Shown: positions 1 to 9,667, numbered from the stretch's first letter. The stretch: DNA of 64,000 nucleotides from Rhizobium sp. Leaf371 (GCF_001424045.1 NZ_LMQB01000024.1:372001-436000); one strand, 5' to 3'. The notes: generated by a model not told the origin, from the letters alone. A program made the numbers and translations.

Positions 1-430
1 AGAGGTTCGCTGTGCCCCAGAGCAGCTTGACGCCGGTTTCCTGCTGTTTGCCGGCGAAGTAATCGACGATCTCGTTCAGGTTCCTGGTGTTTTCCGCAAA
101 GGTCTTGCCCTCGGGACGCACGTCGGCATCGTGGAAGCAGTAATAGGGAACGCCGAGCAGATCGAAGAATTCGAACGCCACGTCGGCCTTCAGCTTGGCC
201 GCCTTCATGCTGTCCTCGAACCAGGGACGCTCGAAGGTTTGCCCGCCGAAAGGGTCGCCGCCCGGCCAGACGAAGGTGTGCCAGTAGGCAACGGCAAAGC
301 GCAGATGCTCTTCCATCCGCTTGCCCATGACCACTTCGTTCGGGTCGTAATGGCGGAAGGCCAGCGGGTTCGTGCTGTCAGGGCCTTCGAAGCGGATCTT
401 CTGGATATCCTTGAAATAACCCGTGCTCAT
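1..430 (-). CDS. xylA: Xylose isomerase, N-terminal part (cut by window edge)
   Basis: This enzyme interconverts D-xylose and D-xylulose in the cytoplasm, the first step of the isomerase route of xylose use. About 143 N-terminal residues are present and the rest lies left of the window. The start ([12 protein letters not shown]) follows a strong GGAGGAAA ribosome site. The stretch [11 protein letters not shown] carries the family's catalytic His-Asp pair, here H100 and D103. [18 protein letters not shown] is also typical of XylA. It is the last visible gene of a minus-strand operon behind the regulator and xylB, 31 bases after xylB. The identification is secure from the motif and the context. 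Confidence 0.95.
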   Translation of the reverse strand, partial: MSTGYFKDIQKIRFEGPDSTNPLAFRHYDPNEVVMGKRMEEHLRFAVAYWHTFVWPGGDPFGGQTFERPWFEDSMKAAKLKADVAFEFFDLLGVPYYCFHDADVRPEGKTFAENTRNLNEIVDYFAGKQQETGVKLLWGTANL

Positions 431-461
431 GATGTTTCCTCCAATAGGTCGATGTTCGGGA

Positions 462-1913
462 TCAGTAGGCGGCGCGGATGGCGGGGTAGAGCCGGCCATA
501 GCGCTGATAGGCATCGTCGTAAGCCTCGCGCAGCGAAGCGACCGGCGCGACCGTGTGGGCGGTCTTCGGCGGCGTGAAGACGGAAAGGGGATCGGCAGCG
601 GTGGCCGCGACCAGGCCGAGACGGGCAGCACCGAAGGCCGCGCCGAAATCGCCATCGGCCGGCACATCGACCGGCAGGTCGAGCGCGGTCGCGATCGATG
701 CCAGCCAAAGGGTCGAGCGCGAGCCGCCGCCGATCGCCGTGACCCGGTGCAGCTGGGTGCCCGCACGTCTCAAGGCTTCGAGGCTGTCGCGGATGGCGAA
801 GGACACGCCTTCCAGAACCGCCTGCGTCAGCACGGCCCGGCTGCTTTCATGGCCCAGCCCGATGAAGGCGCCGCGGATGGTGGCGTCGTTGTGCGGCGTG
901 CGCTCGCCCGAGAGATAGGGAAGGAAGGTGACGCCCGTCGGGGCCTGGAGCGTGTCCCCCAGCTCCCGCGTCAGCTCCGAGGCGCTGCGGCCGGTGACGC
1001 CGGCATGCCAATTGAGCGCATCGGTCGCCGACAGGATCACGCCCATCTGGTGCCAGGTGTCCGGCAGGGCATGGCAGAAGGCGTGGACCGCACTTTCCGG
1101 ATTGGGCAGGTAGCGCGCATTGGCCGCAAACAGCACGCCCGAGGTGCCGAGCGAGACGAAGGCCTGGCCCTCGCCGATCGTGCCCATGCCGCAGGCGGAC
1201 GCCGCATTGTCGCCCGCACCGCCCGCGACGACGACACCGGCGCCCATGCCCCAGCCGGACGCGAGGTCCGACTTCAGCGTGCCCGCGGGCGCCGTGCCCT
1301 CGACCAGCGACGGCATCTGTCGCTCGCTCAGGCCGGTTGCCGCCAAGAGGCTCTCCGACCAGGCCCGCTTGCCCGTATCGAGCCAGGACGTGCCGGCCGA
1401 ATCCGACATGTCCGACATATGCTCTCCGGTCAGCCAGAGGCGCAGATAGTCCTTCGGCAGCAGCACCCAGCGGACCTTGGCAAACACCTCCGGCTCGTGC
1501 TTGGCCACCCAGGCAAGTTTCGGCGCGGTGAAGCCGGGGAAGACGATATTGCCGGTGATGGCGCGGAACTGCGGATCGGCATCGAGCGCCGCGGCCTCGG
1601 CATGCGAGCGCGTGTCGTTCCAGAGAATGCAGGGGCGCAGCACGCTGTCGCTGTCGTCGAGCAGCGTTGCGCCATGCATATGACCGGAAAGTCCGATACC
1701 GCGCACGGCGGCAAGCTCCGTCGGATGCGATGCCTTCAGCCCCGCGATCGCTTCCTGCGTCGCGCGGATCCAGTCGGCGGGGTCCTGCTCGGACCAGCCG
1801 GGATGGGGGCGCAGCACGTCGCAGGCGCCGGTCGCCGAACCGACGATGCGCTGTTCGCCGTCGATAAGCAGCGCCTTGACGCCCGATGTGCCGAGATCGA
1901 TGCCGAGATACAT
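462..1913 (-). CDS. xylB: Xylulokinase
   Basis: XylB phosphorylates D-xylulose with ATP to xylulose 5-phosphate, feeding the pentose phosphate pathway. The 483-residue length is normal for the FGGY sugar kinase family. The N-terminus [18 protein letters not shown] is the phosphate-binding segment of the actin-like fold. [12 protein letters not shown] and CILWNDTRS are typical xylulokinase substrate-site segments, and [11 protein letters not shown] near the C-terminus matches the second nucleotide motif. The start has an AGGAG site, and only 9 bases separate it from the stop codon of the regulator upstream. That spacing implies a single transcript of regulator, xylB and xylA. Confidence 0.96.
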   Translation of the reverse strand: MYLGIDLGTSGVKALLIDGEQRIVGSATGACDVLRPHPGWSEQDPADWIRATQEAIAGLKASHPTELAAVRGIGLSGHMHGATLLDDSDSVLRPCILWNDTRSHAEAAALDADPQFRAITGNIVFPGFTAPKLAWVAKHEPEVFAKVRWVLLPKDYLRLWLTGEHMSDMSDSAGTSWLDTGKRAWSESLLAATGLSERQMPSLVEGTAPAGTLKSDLASGWGMGAGVVVAGGAGDNAASACGMGTIGEGQAFVSLGTSGVLFAANARYLPNPESAVHAFCHALPDTWHQMGVILSATDALNWHAGVTGRSASELTRELGDTLQAPTGVTFLPYLSGERTPHNDATIRGAFIGLGHESSRAVLTQAVLEGVSFAIRDSLEALRRAGTQLHRVTAIGGGSRSTLWLASIATALDLPVDVPADGDFGAAFGAARLGLVAATAADPLSVFTPPKTAHTVAPVASLREAYDDAYQRYGRLYPAIRAAY

Positions 1914-1922
1914 GAAATGCTC

Positions 1923-3008
1923 CTAGTTTTCGCCGCTTGCCAAACCGAATGGGCGAAGCGCGTTGCCGTCCGCCTCGTCTGCGAACGGCAGGTTGTCTTT
2001 CAGAAAGATATCGATGCGGATACGCTCCTGCGCGTCGACCGCGGGTATGCCGTCCGCCTTGGCCTTGAGAACCCGGATGGCGCTGCGCACCTCGTGGCCG
2101 GCATCCTGGTTGAGCACGGCGTCGATCAGATCGGCTTCGAGCGCCGCACGCGTATGCAGCGTCAGCTCGTGGGCGATGATCGCGCGCGGCCGTGGGCCCA
2201 AATGCCGCCGCAGGGCCGCGATCAGGCCGCGATTGCCCGCGCCAAGGCTGTAGATGCCGGCGAGATCGGAATGTTGCGCCAGAAGATCCGCGATCAGCCG
2301 TTCGGTCGCGGCGGGATCGTCCTGCCCTTCGAGCACGGGCAGCAGGGTGCAGGTTCCGGACAGGGCGGACTTAAAGCCGTCGAGCCTGTCGCGATGATCG
2401 CGCACCAGCATGGAGCCTGCGAGGACCGCAACCTTTGCTGTCTCGGAGGCCTCTCGGCCGACGAAGCGCCGCATCAGGCTGCCGGCGGTGCGCCCGGCGG
2501 CATGGTTGTCGATGCCGGCAAAATGATCCCGGCAAGCGGGCCCGAGATCGGACACCAGCGTAACCAGCGGAATGCCGGAGGCCTGCACGCGCAGCGCGGC
2601 ATCCATCACATCGGGCGCGTCCACCGCCACCACGGCGATGCCCGCCGGCTCCTGCGCAATCGCTGCATCGAGCGCCCGGGCAACGGCGGCACCGTCGAAC
2701 GGGGGAACGACGACGAGCGAAATCGCAACGCGATCGGACGCGGGCCGTACCACGGCCTCGCGCACATGCCGCTCCAGACCCCGCATGAACGAGTTGTCGC
2801 CGCCCGGAAGAATGAAGGTGAAGGGATAGACCCGGCTCTTGGCAAGGTTCGCCGCCGCCATGTCGCGAACGAACCCGATCGCCGCGATCGCCGCCTCGAC
2901 GCGCAGGCGTGTCGCCGCCTTGACGCCCGGCCGCCGGTTGAGAACCCGGTCGACCGTCGCGAGGCTGACGCCCGCTTGTGCAGCGATATCGTGAACGGTC
3001 GGTCGCAT
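1923..3008 (-). CDS. LacI-family transcriptional regulator of the xylose operon
   Basis: This is a DNA-binding regulator of 361 residues. Residues 1-50 form a LacI-type helix-turn-helix plus hinge (TVHDIAAQAGVSLATVDRV). The remainder is a periplasmic-binding-protein-like sensor domain (FILPGGDNSFMRGLERHV onward). I chose the ATG at 3008 because it has a GGAGGAA site and because family members begin a few residues before the first helix. An upstream in-frame ATG would add 30 residues unlike the family. The gene is first in the operon with xylB and xylA, so it probably responds to xylose or a derivative. The effector and whether it represses or activates are inferred, not visible. Confidence 0.88.
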   Translation of the reverse strand: MRPTVHDIAAQAGVSLATVDRVLNRRPGVKAATRLRVEAAIAAIGFVRDMAAANLAKSRVYPFTFILPGGDNSFMRGLERHVREAVVRPASDRVAISLVVVPPFDGAAVARALDAAIAQEPAGIAVVAVDAPDVMDAALRVQASGIPLVTLVSDLGPACRDHFAGIDNHAAGRTAGSLMRRFVGREASETAKVAVLAGSMLVRDHRDRLDGFKSALSGTCTLLPVLEGQDDPAATERLIADLLAQHSDLAGIYSLGAGNRGLIAALRRHLGPRPRAIIAHELTLHTRAALEADLIDAVLNQDAGHEVRSAIRVLKAKADGIPAVDAQERIRIDIFLKDNLPFADEADGNALRPFGLASGEN

Positions 3009-3081
3009 GTTTCCTCCGGAAACGAGATCTAGAGGAAATCTTGATGTACGTAAATCAGAAATTCCAGCCCCGACTCCGAAA

Positions 3082-3110
3082 ACGAAAAACGCCGGCACGA
3101 GGGCCGGCGT
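3082..3110 (-). terminator. Intrinsic terminator after the MFS efflux gene
   Basis: Read on the minus strand, an 8-bp GC stem ACGCCGGC / GCCGGCGT with a 5-6 base loop is followed directly by a T-rich run (TTTTTCGTTTT). It lies about 25 bases past the stop of the efflux pump gene and separates that operon from the xylose operon. Confidence 0.85.
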
Positions 3111-3133
3111 CGATCAGAGAGAAAGGACGGTTT

Positions 3134-4765
3134 TCAGTGCCCGCCGCCGGCACTGGGCGCAACCGGCTTCGGCTTCTGGATGACGAGGACGCAGAAGATG
3201 AGAGCGCCGAACAGGAATGTCAGCAGCACGAAAATATCCGCGAATGACAGGATGGAAGCCTGCCGCTGGACGATGCCGGCCAGCTGCTTCATGGCGATGG
3301 TCGTGCCGTCCATGCCATGGGCGTTGTAGTTGCCGGCGATCTGGTTCAGCTGCGCCATGGCTTCCGGGTTGCTCCACGTCACATGCTCGGAAAGCTGGGC
3401 GTAATGCACGTCCTGCCGCCGCGTCAGAATCGTGTTGATCGCCGCGAGACCCACGGCGCCGCCGAGGTTTCGGGTGAGGTTGAAGACGCCGGATGCGCCC
3501 CGGACCCTGTCCGGGGACAGCGTGCCGAGCGCCACATTGTTGATCGGCACCATGCACATCATCATGCCGAAGCCGCGCAGGATCTGCGGTACCAGGAGCT
3601 CGTAGAAATCCCAGTCGGTGGTGATGTTCGTCATGATGTAGGTGCCGCCCGAAAACGAGGCGAAGCCGATCACCATCAGTACGCGCGGGTCGAACTTGCC
3701 CGAAAGAATGCCGGCGATCGGCGCCGTGCAGAACATGGCGATGCCCGAGACGAACATGGTCTCCCCGATCATCAGCGAGTCGTAATGGCGGATCTGCCCG
3801 AGATAGAGCGGGTAGAGATAGGTCAGCCCGTAAAGCCCGATGCCCATGATGAACGAGAAAAGCGAGCCGAAGGCGAAGTTGCGGTTGGTGAAGGCGCGCA
3901 AATCCACCACGGGGAAATCGACCGTGAACACCCGGTAAAAGAATACGACGGCCGCGACGACGCAGGCAACGGCGCCGATCACGATATGCCCGTCGCTGAA
4001 CCAGTCGTTGGTATTGCCTTCCTCCAGCACATATTCGAGGCAACCGAGGAAGACGCCCATGGAAAGCAGCCCCCACCAGTCGAACTTCTTGACGAGGCTG
4101 AGCTCCGGCTTGTCGAAATCGATGTAGTTCCAGGTGACGATGGCCACCACGATCCCCGGGGGAATGTTGACGAGGAACAGCCAGTGCCAGGAAAAGGCAT
4201 GGCTGAGATAGCCGCCGACCGTCGGCCCGATGGTCGGCGCCAGAGTCGCGATGAGGCCGATGATGGGCGAGACGATGTTGCGCTTGGAGGGCGGAAAGAT
4301 GGTGAAGGCCGCCGCAAAGACGGACGGGATCATGCCGCCGCCGATGAACCCCTGCAGCGCGCGGTAGATGATCATCTGGTCGATATTGGTCGCGGTCGCC
4401 GCAAGGGCGCTGGCGACGGTGAAGCCGGCGGCCGAGCAGGCAAACAGCACGCGCGTCGACACGATGCGGGCCAGCGTGCCCGAAAGCGGGATCATGATGA
4501 CTTCGGCGATCAGATAGGCCGTCTGCACCCAGCCGATCTCGTCGGAGCCGGCAGAGATGCCGGCCTGGATCTCGGCGAGCGATGCGGAAACGATCTGGAT
4601 ATCGAGGATCGACATGAACATGCCGACGACCATCGCGAAGAAGGCGATCAGCCGGCGCGGATCCATCTTCTCGTCCGCGCCCGTCTTGGCGCCCGATCCG
4701 GAGCCTGAACCCGCCGCCATCGCACTGGGCCGTCCGCCGGCGGTTGCAGTTGCACTCGCAGCCAT
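3134..4765 (-). CDS. DHA2-family (EmrB/QacA-type) multidrug efflux MFS permease
   Basis: This inner membrane proton-driven drug exporter has about 543 residues. After a Gly/Ser/Ala-rich cytoplasmic N-terminus come roughly 14 hydrophobic segments. Family markers are LDIQIVSASLAEIQAG in helix 1, GWVQTAYLIAEVIMIPLSG, and the motif-C-like antiporter segment LAPTIGPTVGGYLSHAFSWHWLFLVN (shown here by its parts). I prefer the ATG at 4765, preceded by GGGAG, over the in-frame ATG at 4828, which has no ribosome site. The HlyD-type adaptor gene lies just upstream on the same strand. The two should form an EmrAB-like pump, with the outer membrane partner encoded elsewhere, perhaps the NodT protein in this window. 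Confidence 0.9.
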   Translation of the reverse strand: MAASATATAGGRPSAMAAGSGSGSGAKTGADEKMDPRRLIAFFAMVVGMFMSILDIQIVSASLAEIQAGISAGSDEIGWVQTAYLIAEVIMIPLSGTLARIVSTRVLFACSAAGFTVASALAATATNIDQMIIYRALQGFIGGGMIPSVFAAAFTIFPPSKRNIVSPIIGLIATLAPTIGPTVGGYLSHAFSWHWLFLVNIPPGIVVAIVTWNYIDFDKPELSLVKKFDWWGLLSMGVFLGCLEYVLEEGNTNDWFSDGHIVIGAVACVVAAVVFFYRVFTVDFPVVDLRAFTNRNFAFGSLFSFIMGIGLYGLTYLYPLYLGQIRHYDSLMIGETMFVSGIAMFCTAPIAGILSGKFDPRVLMVIGFASFSGGTYIMTNITTDWDFYELLVPQILRGFGMMMCMVPINNVALGTLSPDRVRGASGVFNLTRNLGGAVGLAAINTILTRRQDVHYAQLSEHVTWSNPEAMAQLNQIAGNYNAHGMDGTTIAMKQLAGIVQRQASILSFADIFVLLTFLFGALIFCVLVIQKPKPVAPSAGGGH

Positions 4766-4893
4766 GGGCTTGCTCCCGTGCGAGCGCCAAGGCCTCTCAA
4801 AGGGCCTCGGAGCGCTCGATATGGTCATAAGGACATCCGTCCGGGCGGCGGGGCGGAGCCGCTGTCGCCCGGACGACAGAAGATGCAGACGGA

Positions 4894-6108
4894 TCAGCGC
4901 GCGGCGGCGGTATCCGTCGTCGTCGGCGCAGTACGCGTATCGACATCCACCACGACGCTGAGGCCGGCCTGCAGGCGCCCGCTGTCGAGCACGTCCTGCG
5001 GCAGAGCGATGCGCACCGGCACGCGCTGGATCACCTTGGTGAAGTTGCCGGTCGCATTTTCAGGCGGCAGCAGCGAGAAGACCGAGCCGGAAGCCGGTGC
5101 GATGGATTCGACGGTCGCCTCGATCGGCTTGTCGTCATAGGCATCCACATGCACCTTCACCTTGGAGCCCGGCACCAGGCCGGCGATTTGCGTCTCCTTG
5201 AAGTTGGCATCGATGTAGAGCTTGTTGACCGGCACGAGGGCGGCGAGACGCTGGCCGGCCGAAACGAGATCGCCATCCTGAACCGCAAGATTGCCGACGA
5301 CGCCGTCATAGGGGGCCTTGAGAACGGTGAAGGCAAGATCGCGTTGCGCCTTGTCGCGCGACAGTTCCAGCGAGCGGATCGTGCTCTCGGCCTCGGCGCG
5401 CTGGGCTTCCAGCACCGAGACGTTGGCGGCGGCCGCTGCGATCGTCGCATCCGCGGCGAGAACGTTGGCCTTCGCCTGGTCGAGCGCCACATTGGCGCTG
5501 TCGAGGGAAGCGACCGAACCGACGGCCTTCGACTGGAGGTCGCTGGCACGCTTCTGCGTGATATCGGCCCCGCGCACGGTCGCTTCCAACGCGGTCTTCT
5601 GCGCCCGGGCCTGCTGCAGGCTCGCCTGGGCACCGGCGATCTGCGCATCGAACCGCGCGAGAGACAGTTTTTCGGTATCGATCTGGGCCTGCGCCTGATC
5701 TGCGGCGATCCGGTAGTCGCCATTGTCGAGCGTCACGAGCGGATCGCCCGCCTTGACCCGCTGGTTGGCGACGACGTTCACCGTCTCCACATAGCCGGAA
5801 ACCTTAGGCGCGATCGAGGTCAGATCGCCTTCGATATAGGCATCGTCGGTCGAGATCATGAAGCGGCCATTGGTCCACCACTCATAACCGAACCAGCCGG
5901 CCGCGCCGAGGACGGCAAGGCCGATGATCGGGACCACCAGGCGGCGGCGCTTCGGCTGCTTTTCAGGCGCGTCGGGCGCGGGCGCGGCAATGGGCGCGAC
6001 AGAGGCCGGCGCATCCGCCGCTTTTGCCGTCGCGGCACCATCCGTCGTGTCGAAATCCTCACCCACCGGCCGCACATGCGCTGCCGCTGTCTTGCTGGAA
6101 CCTGCCAT
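4894..6108 (-). CDS. HlyD/EmrA-type membrane fusion protein of the efflux pump
   Basis: This periplasmic adaptor of 404 residues has a disordered Ala/Pro-rich cytoplasmic start, one membrane anchor (about residues 55-75, VVPIIGLAVLGAAGWFGY), a lipoyl/barrel segment TDDAYIEGDLTSIAPKVSG, a long coiled-coil hairpin rich in Ala, Gln and Glu (about 130-250), and the return barrel APYDGVVGNLAVQDGDLV. This order is characteristic of EmrA. It is the first gene of the minus-strand efflux operon, 128 bases ahead of the MFS gene. It is divergent from a TetR regulator, with operator-like sites in the shared promoter region. Confidence 0.92.
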   Translation of the reverse strand: MAGSSKTAAAHVRPVGEDFDTTDGAATAKAADAPASVAPIAAPAPDAPEKQPKRRRLVVPIIGLAVLGAAGWFGYEWWTNGRFMISTDDAYIEGDLTSIAPKVSGYVETVNVVANQRVKAGDPLVTLDNGDYRIAADQAQAQIDTEKLSLARFDAQIAGAQASLQQARAQKTALEATVRGADITQKRASDLQSKAVGSVASLDSANVALDQAKANVLAADATIAAAAANVSVLEAQRAEAESTIRSLELSRDKAQRDLAFTVLKAPYDGVVGNLAVQDGDLVSAGQRLAALVPVNKLYIDANFKETQIAGLVPGSKVKVHVDAYDDKPIEATVESIAPASGSVFSLLPPENATGNFTKVIQRVPVRIALPQDVLDSGRLQAGLSVVVDVDTRTAPTTTDTAAAR

Positions 6109-6143
6109 GGTCGACGTCCCCGGAAAATAGTAAGAAAAGCAAA

Positions 6144-6161
6144 CTGAACCGTTCAGTTCGA
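6144..6161. promoter_or_regulatory. Candidate TetR operator, site 1
   Basis: This site contains GAACCGTTCAGTTCGA, which matches site 2 (6200-6217) at 14 of 16 positions. It also overlaps a 17-bp inverted repeat with arms AACTGAAC and GTTCAGTT at 6142-6158. It abuts the candidate promoter elements of both divergent genes, as expected for an autoregulated TetR repressor. Confidence 0.65.
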
Positions 6162-6162
6162 T

Positions 6163-6193
6163 TTGACATAGGCAAGTTGATCCCGCATATCAA
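6163..6193. promoter_or_regulatory. Overlapping divergent promoters of tetR and efflux operon (candidate)
   Basis: On the plus strand TTGACA (6163-6168) is followed after 17 bases by CATATC. On the minus strand TTGATA (6193-6188) is followed after 17 bases by TATGTC (6170-6165). The two candidate promoters lie face to face between the two operator-like repeats. The -35 boxes are good and the -10 boxes are weak (3 of 6 matches), so this is a prediction. Confidence 0.4.
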
Positions 6194-6199
6194 GTGAAA

Positions 6200-6217
6200 T
6201 CGAACCGCTCGGTTCGA
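6200..6217. promoter_or_regulatory. Candidate TetR operator, site 2
   Basis: This is a perfect palindrome, arms TCGAACCG and CGGTTCGA with a CT centre. It is the second copy of the element at 6144-6161, offset by 56 bases. It lies between the candidate promoter and the ribosome site of the TetR gene. Confidence 0.68.
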
Positions 6218-6240
6218 AAAGTTAATGAAGGGAGAATGCG

Positions 6241-7002
6241 ATGCCTGCTCTGCAGCGAGTCGATGCCCGAACGACCGCCGTCGAAGCCGAGGCTCCGGTC
6301 GCCGAAATATCGCGCCCGAACGGCATCGCCGGCTCCACGTCGCCAGACGGTTGCGACGCTTGCGAGATTGCCACAGGCGGACGACGGGCAGCGGGCGAGG
6401 ATCCCGTGAAGCGCGACCAGATCATCGATGGCGCCAAGCGCGTCTTCATGGCCGTCGGCTTCGATGCCGCCAGCATGAACGACATTACCCGTGAAGCCGG
6501 CGTCTCCAAGGGCACGATCTACGTCTATTTCGGCGGCAAGGAGGACCTGTTCGCGGCCATGATCGAGCGCGAGCGGGCCAAGTTGGTCGCCAGCATGAAG
6601 CATGTGATGCACAGCAATCACGGGCCTGTGGATGCCGTTCTCTATGATTTCGGCGTCACGTTCGTCACGCATCTCTGCTCGGACACGACCGTCCGCGGCA
6701 TGAAGATGGTGCTGAGCGTCAGCGAGCGCATGCCGGATCTCAGCCATCGCTTCTTCTCGGCCTCGCCGGAAAACGGCTATACGATCCTTCGCACCTATCT
6801 GGAAAGCAAGATCGCCGAGGGTCTGTTCGATATCGAGGATACCGATCTCGCCGCACGCCAGTTCATCGAGCTCTGCATGCCCGGCCTCTTCAAGCGCCGG
6901 CTGTTCGGCTGGCTGCCCGTTCCACCGGATGCGGAAGAGATCGACCGGACCGTCCGATCGGCAATTGCGATGTTCCTGAAATTTTATATCGCGAAAAAGT
7001 GA
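6241..7002 (+). CDS. TetR/AcrR-family repressor of the divergent efflux operon
   Basis: The protein has 253 residues with a long, poorly ordered N-terminal extension of about 50 residues. The helix-turn-helix domain follows (KRDQIIDGAKRVFMAVGFDAASMNDITREAGVSKGTIYVYFGGKEDLF, shown at about 57-105). The C-terminal ligand domain resembles the TetR_C group, with EDTDLAARQFIELCMPGL. The ATG at 6241 has a GGAG site 6 bases upstream. An internal GTG at the end of the extension could also serve. Divergent placement against the HlyD-MFS pair and the two palindromes between them suggest that it represses the pump and itself until a drug-like ligand binds. The ligand is unknown. Confidence 0.9.
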   Translation: MPALQRVDARTTAVEAEAPVAEISRPNGIAGSTSPDGCDACEIATGGRRAAGEDPVKRDQIIDGAKRVFMAVGFDAASMNDITREAGVSKGTIYVYFGGKEDLFAAMIERERAKLVASMKHVMHSNHGPVDAVLYDFGVTFVTHLCSDTTVRGMKMVLSVSERMPDLSHRFFSASPENGYTILRTYLESKIAEGLFDIEDTDLAARQFIELCMPGLFKRRLFGWLPVPPDAEEIDRTVRSAIAMFLKFYIAKK

Positions 7003-7158
7003 TGTAACGTGATGTCGAGACCGGTTCGGCGTGCTGCGGGCGACTTGCCGCGTGCCGATTTCCCGTTACATGGGTAGCGTTGACGCCTGCCGCCTTGCGC
7101 AGGCACCCCGCACCAGCCTCTCAACGAGGCCGCCCCTATCAAGGAAGGACCCGTCCCG

Positions 7159-7938
7159 ATGCAGGATTTCCTGCTGCTCATGCAAGACCCAGCCGCCTGG
7201 ATCGCGCTCATCACGCTTGTCGTCATGGAAGTCGTGCTCGGCATCGACAACCTGATCTTCATCTCCATTCTGACGAACAAGCTGCCGCCCGAGAACCGCG
7301 ACAAGGCCCGCAAGATCGGCATCGGCCTGGCTCTCATCATGCGCCTCGGCCTGCTCTTCGCCATCGCGTGGATCGTCAAGCTCGACTCCGACCTCTTCAC
7401 GATCTTCGGCATGGGCTTCTCCGGCAAGGATCTGATCCTCATCGCCGGCGGTATCTTCCTCGTCTGGAAGGCCACGAAGGAAATCCACCATTCGGTAGAC
7501 GCCGAGGATCACAAGGAAGATCTCGTCGGTGCCGGCAAGAACGTCGTGCAGATGACCTTCGGTGCCGCGATCGGCCAGATCCTCATCCTCGACCTCGTCT
7601 TCTCGATCGACAGCATCATCACGGCCGTCGGCATGACGCCGCACGTGCCGATCATGTTCATTGCCGTCATCACCGCCGTGACGGTCATGCTTCTGGCCGC
7701 CACGCCGCTCGCCAACTTCATCGAGAAGAACCCGACCATCGTCATGCTGGCGCTCGCCTTCCTGCTGATGATCGGCGGTACGCTGATCGTCGAAGGCTTC
7801 GGCGTCCACGTGCCCAAGGGCTACATCTACGCCGCCATGGCCTTCTCGGCTGGCGTCGAGGCACTGAACATGTTCTCGCGCCGCAAGCGGGAGCGGGAAC
7901 GCGCCGCCAAGGCCGGCGTGGTTCCGACGCGCCACTGA
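7159..7938 (+). CDS. TerC-family integral membrane protein
   Basis: This 259-residue inner membrane protein has about seven hydrophobic segments. It shows the TerC family's paired acidic membrane motifs: [19 protein letters not shown] near residue 25 and [16 protein letters not shown] near residue 150. Relatives are linked to manganese or other metal-ion export and tellurite resistance, so a metal-efflux role is likely but not shown. The C-terminus is basic ([11 protein letters not shown]) and cytoplasmic. The gene stands alone between the TetR gene and gltX and is followed by an intrinsic terminator. The 156-base leader has a short GC hairpin but no convincing metal riboswitch. Confidence 0.9.
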   Translation: MQDFLLLMQDPAAWIALITLVVMEVVLGIDNLIFISILTNKLPPENRDKARKIGIGLALIMRLGLLFAIAWIVKLDSDLFTIFGMGFSGKDLILIAGGIFLVWKATKEIHHSVDAEDHKEDLVGAGKNVVQMTFGAAIGQILILDLVFSIDSIITAVGMTPHVPIMFIAVITAVTVMLLAATPLANFIEKNPTIVMLALAFLLMIGGTLIVEGFGVHVPKGYIYAAMAFSAGVEALNMFSRRKRERERAAKAGVVPTRH

Positions 7939-7969
7939 TCGCTCGGATGGCATGAATGATCTGACGAAG

Positions 7970-7999
7970 AGGGCCTGGCAGAATCTGCCGGGCCCTTTC
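7970..7999 (+). terminator. Intrinsic terminator after the TerC gene
   Basis: A 12-bp stem (AGGGCCTGGCAG / CTGCCGGGCCCT, one G-T pair) closes a 3-base loop and is followed by TTCC. It lies about 30 bases after the stop codon. The T-run is short, so termination may be partial. Confidence 0.6.
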
Positions 8000-8188
8000 C
8001 TGTCCTGAGGCACGCCGCGCACGGCCTCCGCCTTGACGTGCGGCGGGGAATATGGTCTCACGCCCGCGATTGAAGACAGCTGGCCTCGCCCTTGAGGCGC
8101 TTGGTCGCGTGTCTTAGCCTTCGAAGGCCGGGGCCAGTGCGGCGGCGCTTGCCCGGAAACGCCAGCAGCACGCCAACAGGCCGAGATC

Positions 8189-9649
8189 ATGACAGACACA
8201 CCAGTCCGGGTGCGCATCGCTCCCTCCCCCACCGGCGAACCGCATGTCGGCACGGCCTATATCGCGCTGTTCAACTATCTCTTCGCCAAGAAGAACAACG
8301 GCACCTTCATCCTGCGGATCGAGGACACGGACGCCACGCGCTCGACGCCTGAGTTCGAAGCCAAGGTGCTCGATGCGTTGAAATGGTGCGGGCTCGAATG
8401 GTCCGAAGGCCCGGATATCGGCGGCCCCTACGGCCCCTACCGCCAGTCCGACCGCAAGGACATCTACAAGCCCTATGTCGAGAAGATCGTCGATGCCGGC
8501 CACGGTTTCCGCTGCTTCTGCACCTCCGAGCGTCTTGCGGAAATGCGCGAGGCGCAGCGCGCTGCCGGCAAGCCGCCGAAATATGACGGCCTCTGCCTGC
8601 ATCTGAGCGCCGAGGAAGTGACCCGCCGCGTGGACGGCGGCGAGCCCCATGTGGTGCGCATGAAGATCCCGACCGAAGGCGTCTGTTCCTTCGTCGATGG
8701 CGTCTACGGGCCCGTGGAAATTCCGTGGGATGCCGTCGACATGCAGGTCCTGCTCAAGGCCGACGGCATGCCGACCTACCATATGGCAAACGTGGTGGAC
8801 GACCATCTGATGCGCATCACCCATGTGGCGCGCGGCGAGGAATGGCTGTCCTCGGTCCCCAAGCACATCCTGCTCTATCGCTATCTCGGCCTTGAGCCGC
8901 CCGTGTTCATGCATCTCTCGCTGATGCGCAATGCCGACAAGTCGAAGCTCTCCAAGCGCAAGAACCCGACATCGATCTCCTACTATTCCGCGCTTGGCTA
9001 TCTGCCGGAAGCGCTGATGAACTTCCTCGGCCTGTTCTTCATCCAGATCGCCGAAGGCGAGGAGATGCTGACCATGGCGCAGCTGACCGAGCATTTCGAT
9101 CCGGAGAACCTGTCGAAGGCCGGCGCGATCTTCGACGTGCAGAAGCTCGACTGGCTGAACGGTCGCTGGCTGCGAGAGGGGATTTCGGAAGAAGACTTCG
9201 TCGGCCGCGTGTTGGCCTGGGCCATGGAGAACGGCCGGATCAAGGAAGGCCTGCGCCTCTCCCAGTCCCGCATTTCCAAGCTGGGCGACCTGCCCGACCT
9301 CGCGGGCTTCCTGCTGAAGGCCGATCTCGGGCTCGACGCTTCCTCCTTCGCCAAGGTGAAGACCTCGCCGGAGGAACTGGTCGAGATCTTCAAGACGGTG
9401 CAGCCGGATCTCGAAACCATCGTCGAGTGGAACGCGGAATCGGTGGAAGCCGAATTGCGCGCCAGCTCGGACCGGATGGGCAAGAAGCTGAAAGTGGTGC
9501 TCGCGCCGCTCTTCATCGCCATCTCCGGTTCGTCGCGCTCTCTGCCCCTGTTCGACAGCATGGCCATCCTCGGCCGCTCAGTCGTGCGCCAGCGCCTGAA
9601 AGTCGCGGGTCAGGTGGTTGCGGCGATGGCGGCCAACGCCGGGAAGTAA
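8189..9649 (+). CDS. gltX: Glutamate--tRNA ligase
   Basis: This cytoplasmic class I aminoacyl-tRNA synthetase charges tRNA-Glu, and in bacteria lacking GlnRS often also tRNA-Gln. The 486-residue length fits. The class I signature appears as PSPTGEPHVGTAY (HVGT form, about residues 12-24) and the KMSKS loop as KLSKR at 253-257. The anticodon-binding helical domain follows. Rhizobia commonly carry two gltX copies, so a second may lie elsewhere. lysS follows on the same strand after a repeat element. Confidence 0.97.
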   Translation: MTDTPVRVRIAPSPTGEPHVGTAYIALFNYLFAKKNNGTFILRIEDTDATRSTPEFEAKVLDALKWCGLEWSEGPDIGGPYGPYRQSDRKDIYKPYVEKIVDAGHGFRCFCTSERLAEMREAQRAAGKPPKYDGLCLHLSAEEVTRRVDGGEPHVVRMKIPTEGVCSFVDGVYGPVEIPWDAVDMQVLLKADGMPTYHMANVVDDHLMRITHVARGEEWLSSVPKHILLYRYLGLEPPVFMHLSLMRNADKSKLSKRKNPTSISYYSALGYLPEALMNFLGLFFIQIAEGEEMLTMAQLTEHFDPENLSKAGAIFDVQKLDWLNGRWLREGISEEDFVGRVLAWAMENGRIKEGLRLSQSRISKLGDLPDLAGFLLKADLGLDASSFAKVKTSPEELVEIFKTVQPDLETIVEWNAESVEAELRASSDRMGKKLKVVLAPLFIAISGSSRSLPLFDSMAILGRSVVRQRLKVAGQVVAAMAANAGK

Positions 9650-9667
9650 CCCAAGGAAAGGCAGCCT

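Noticed and set aside
423-3032. 869-codon plus-strand reading frame over the xylose genes
   Set aside because: It lies opposite xylB and the LacI-type gene, has no domain resemblance and a composition typical of antisense frames in GC-rich DNA.
7003-7158. Possible manganese (yybP-ykoY) riboswitch before the TerC gene
   Set aside because: A hairpin GCCTGC...GCAGGC exists, but the conserved loop sequences of the riboswitch are not found in the right orientation. The similar CGTCAACG string occurs only on the wrong strand.
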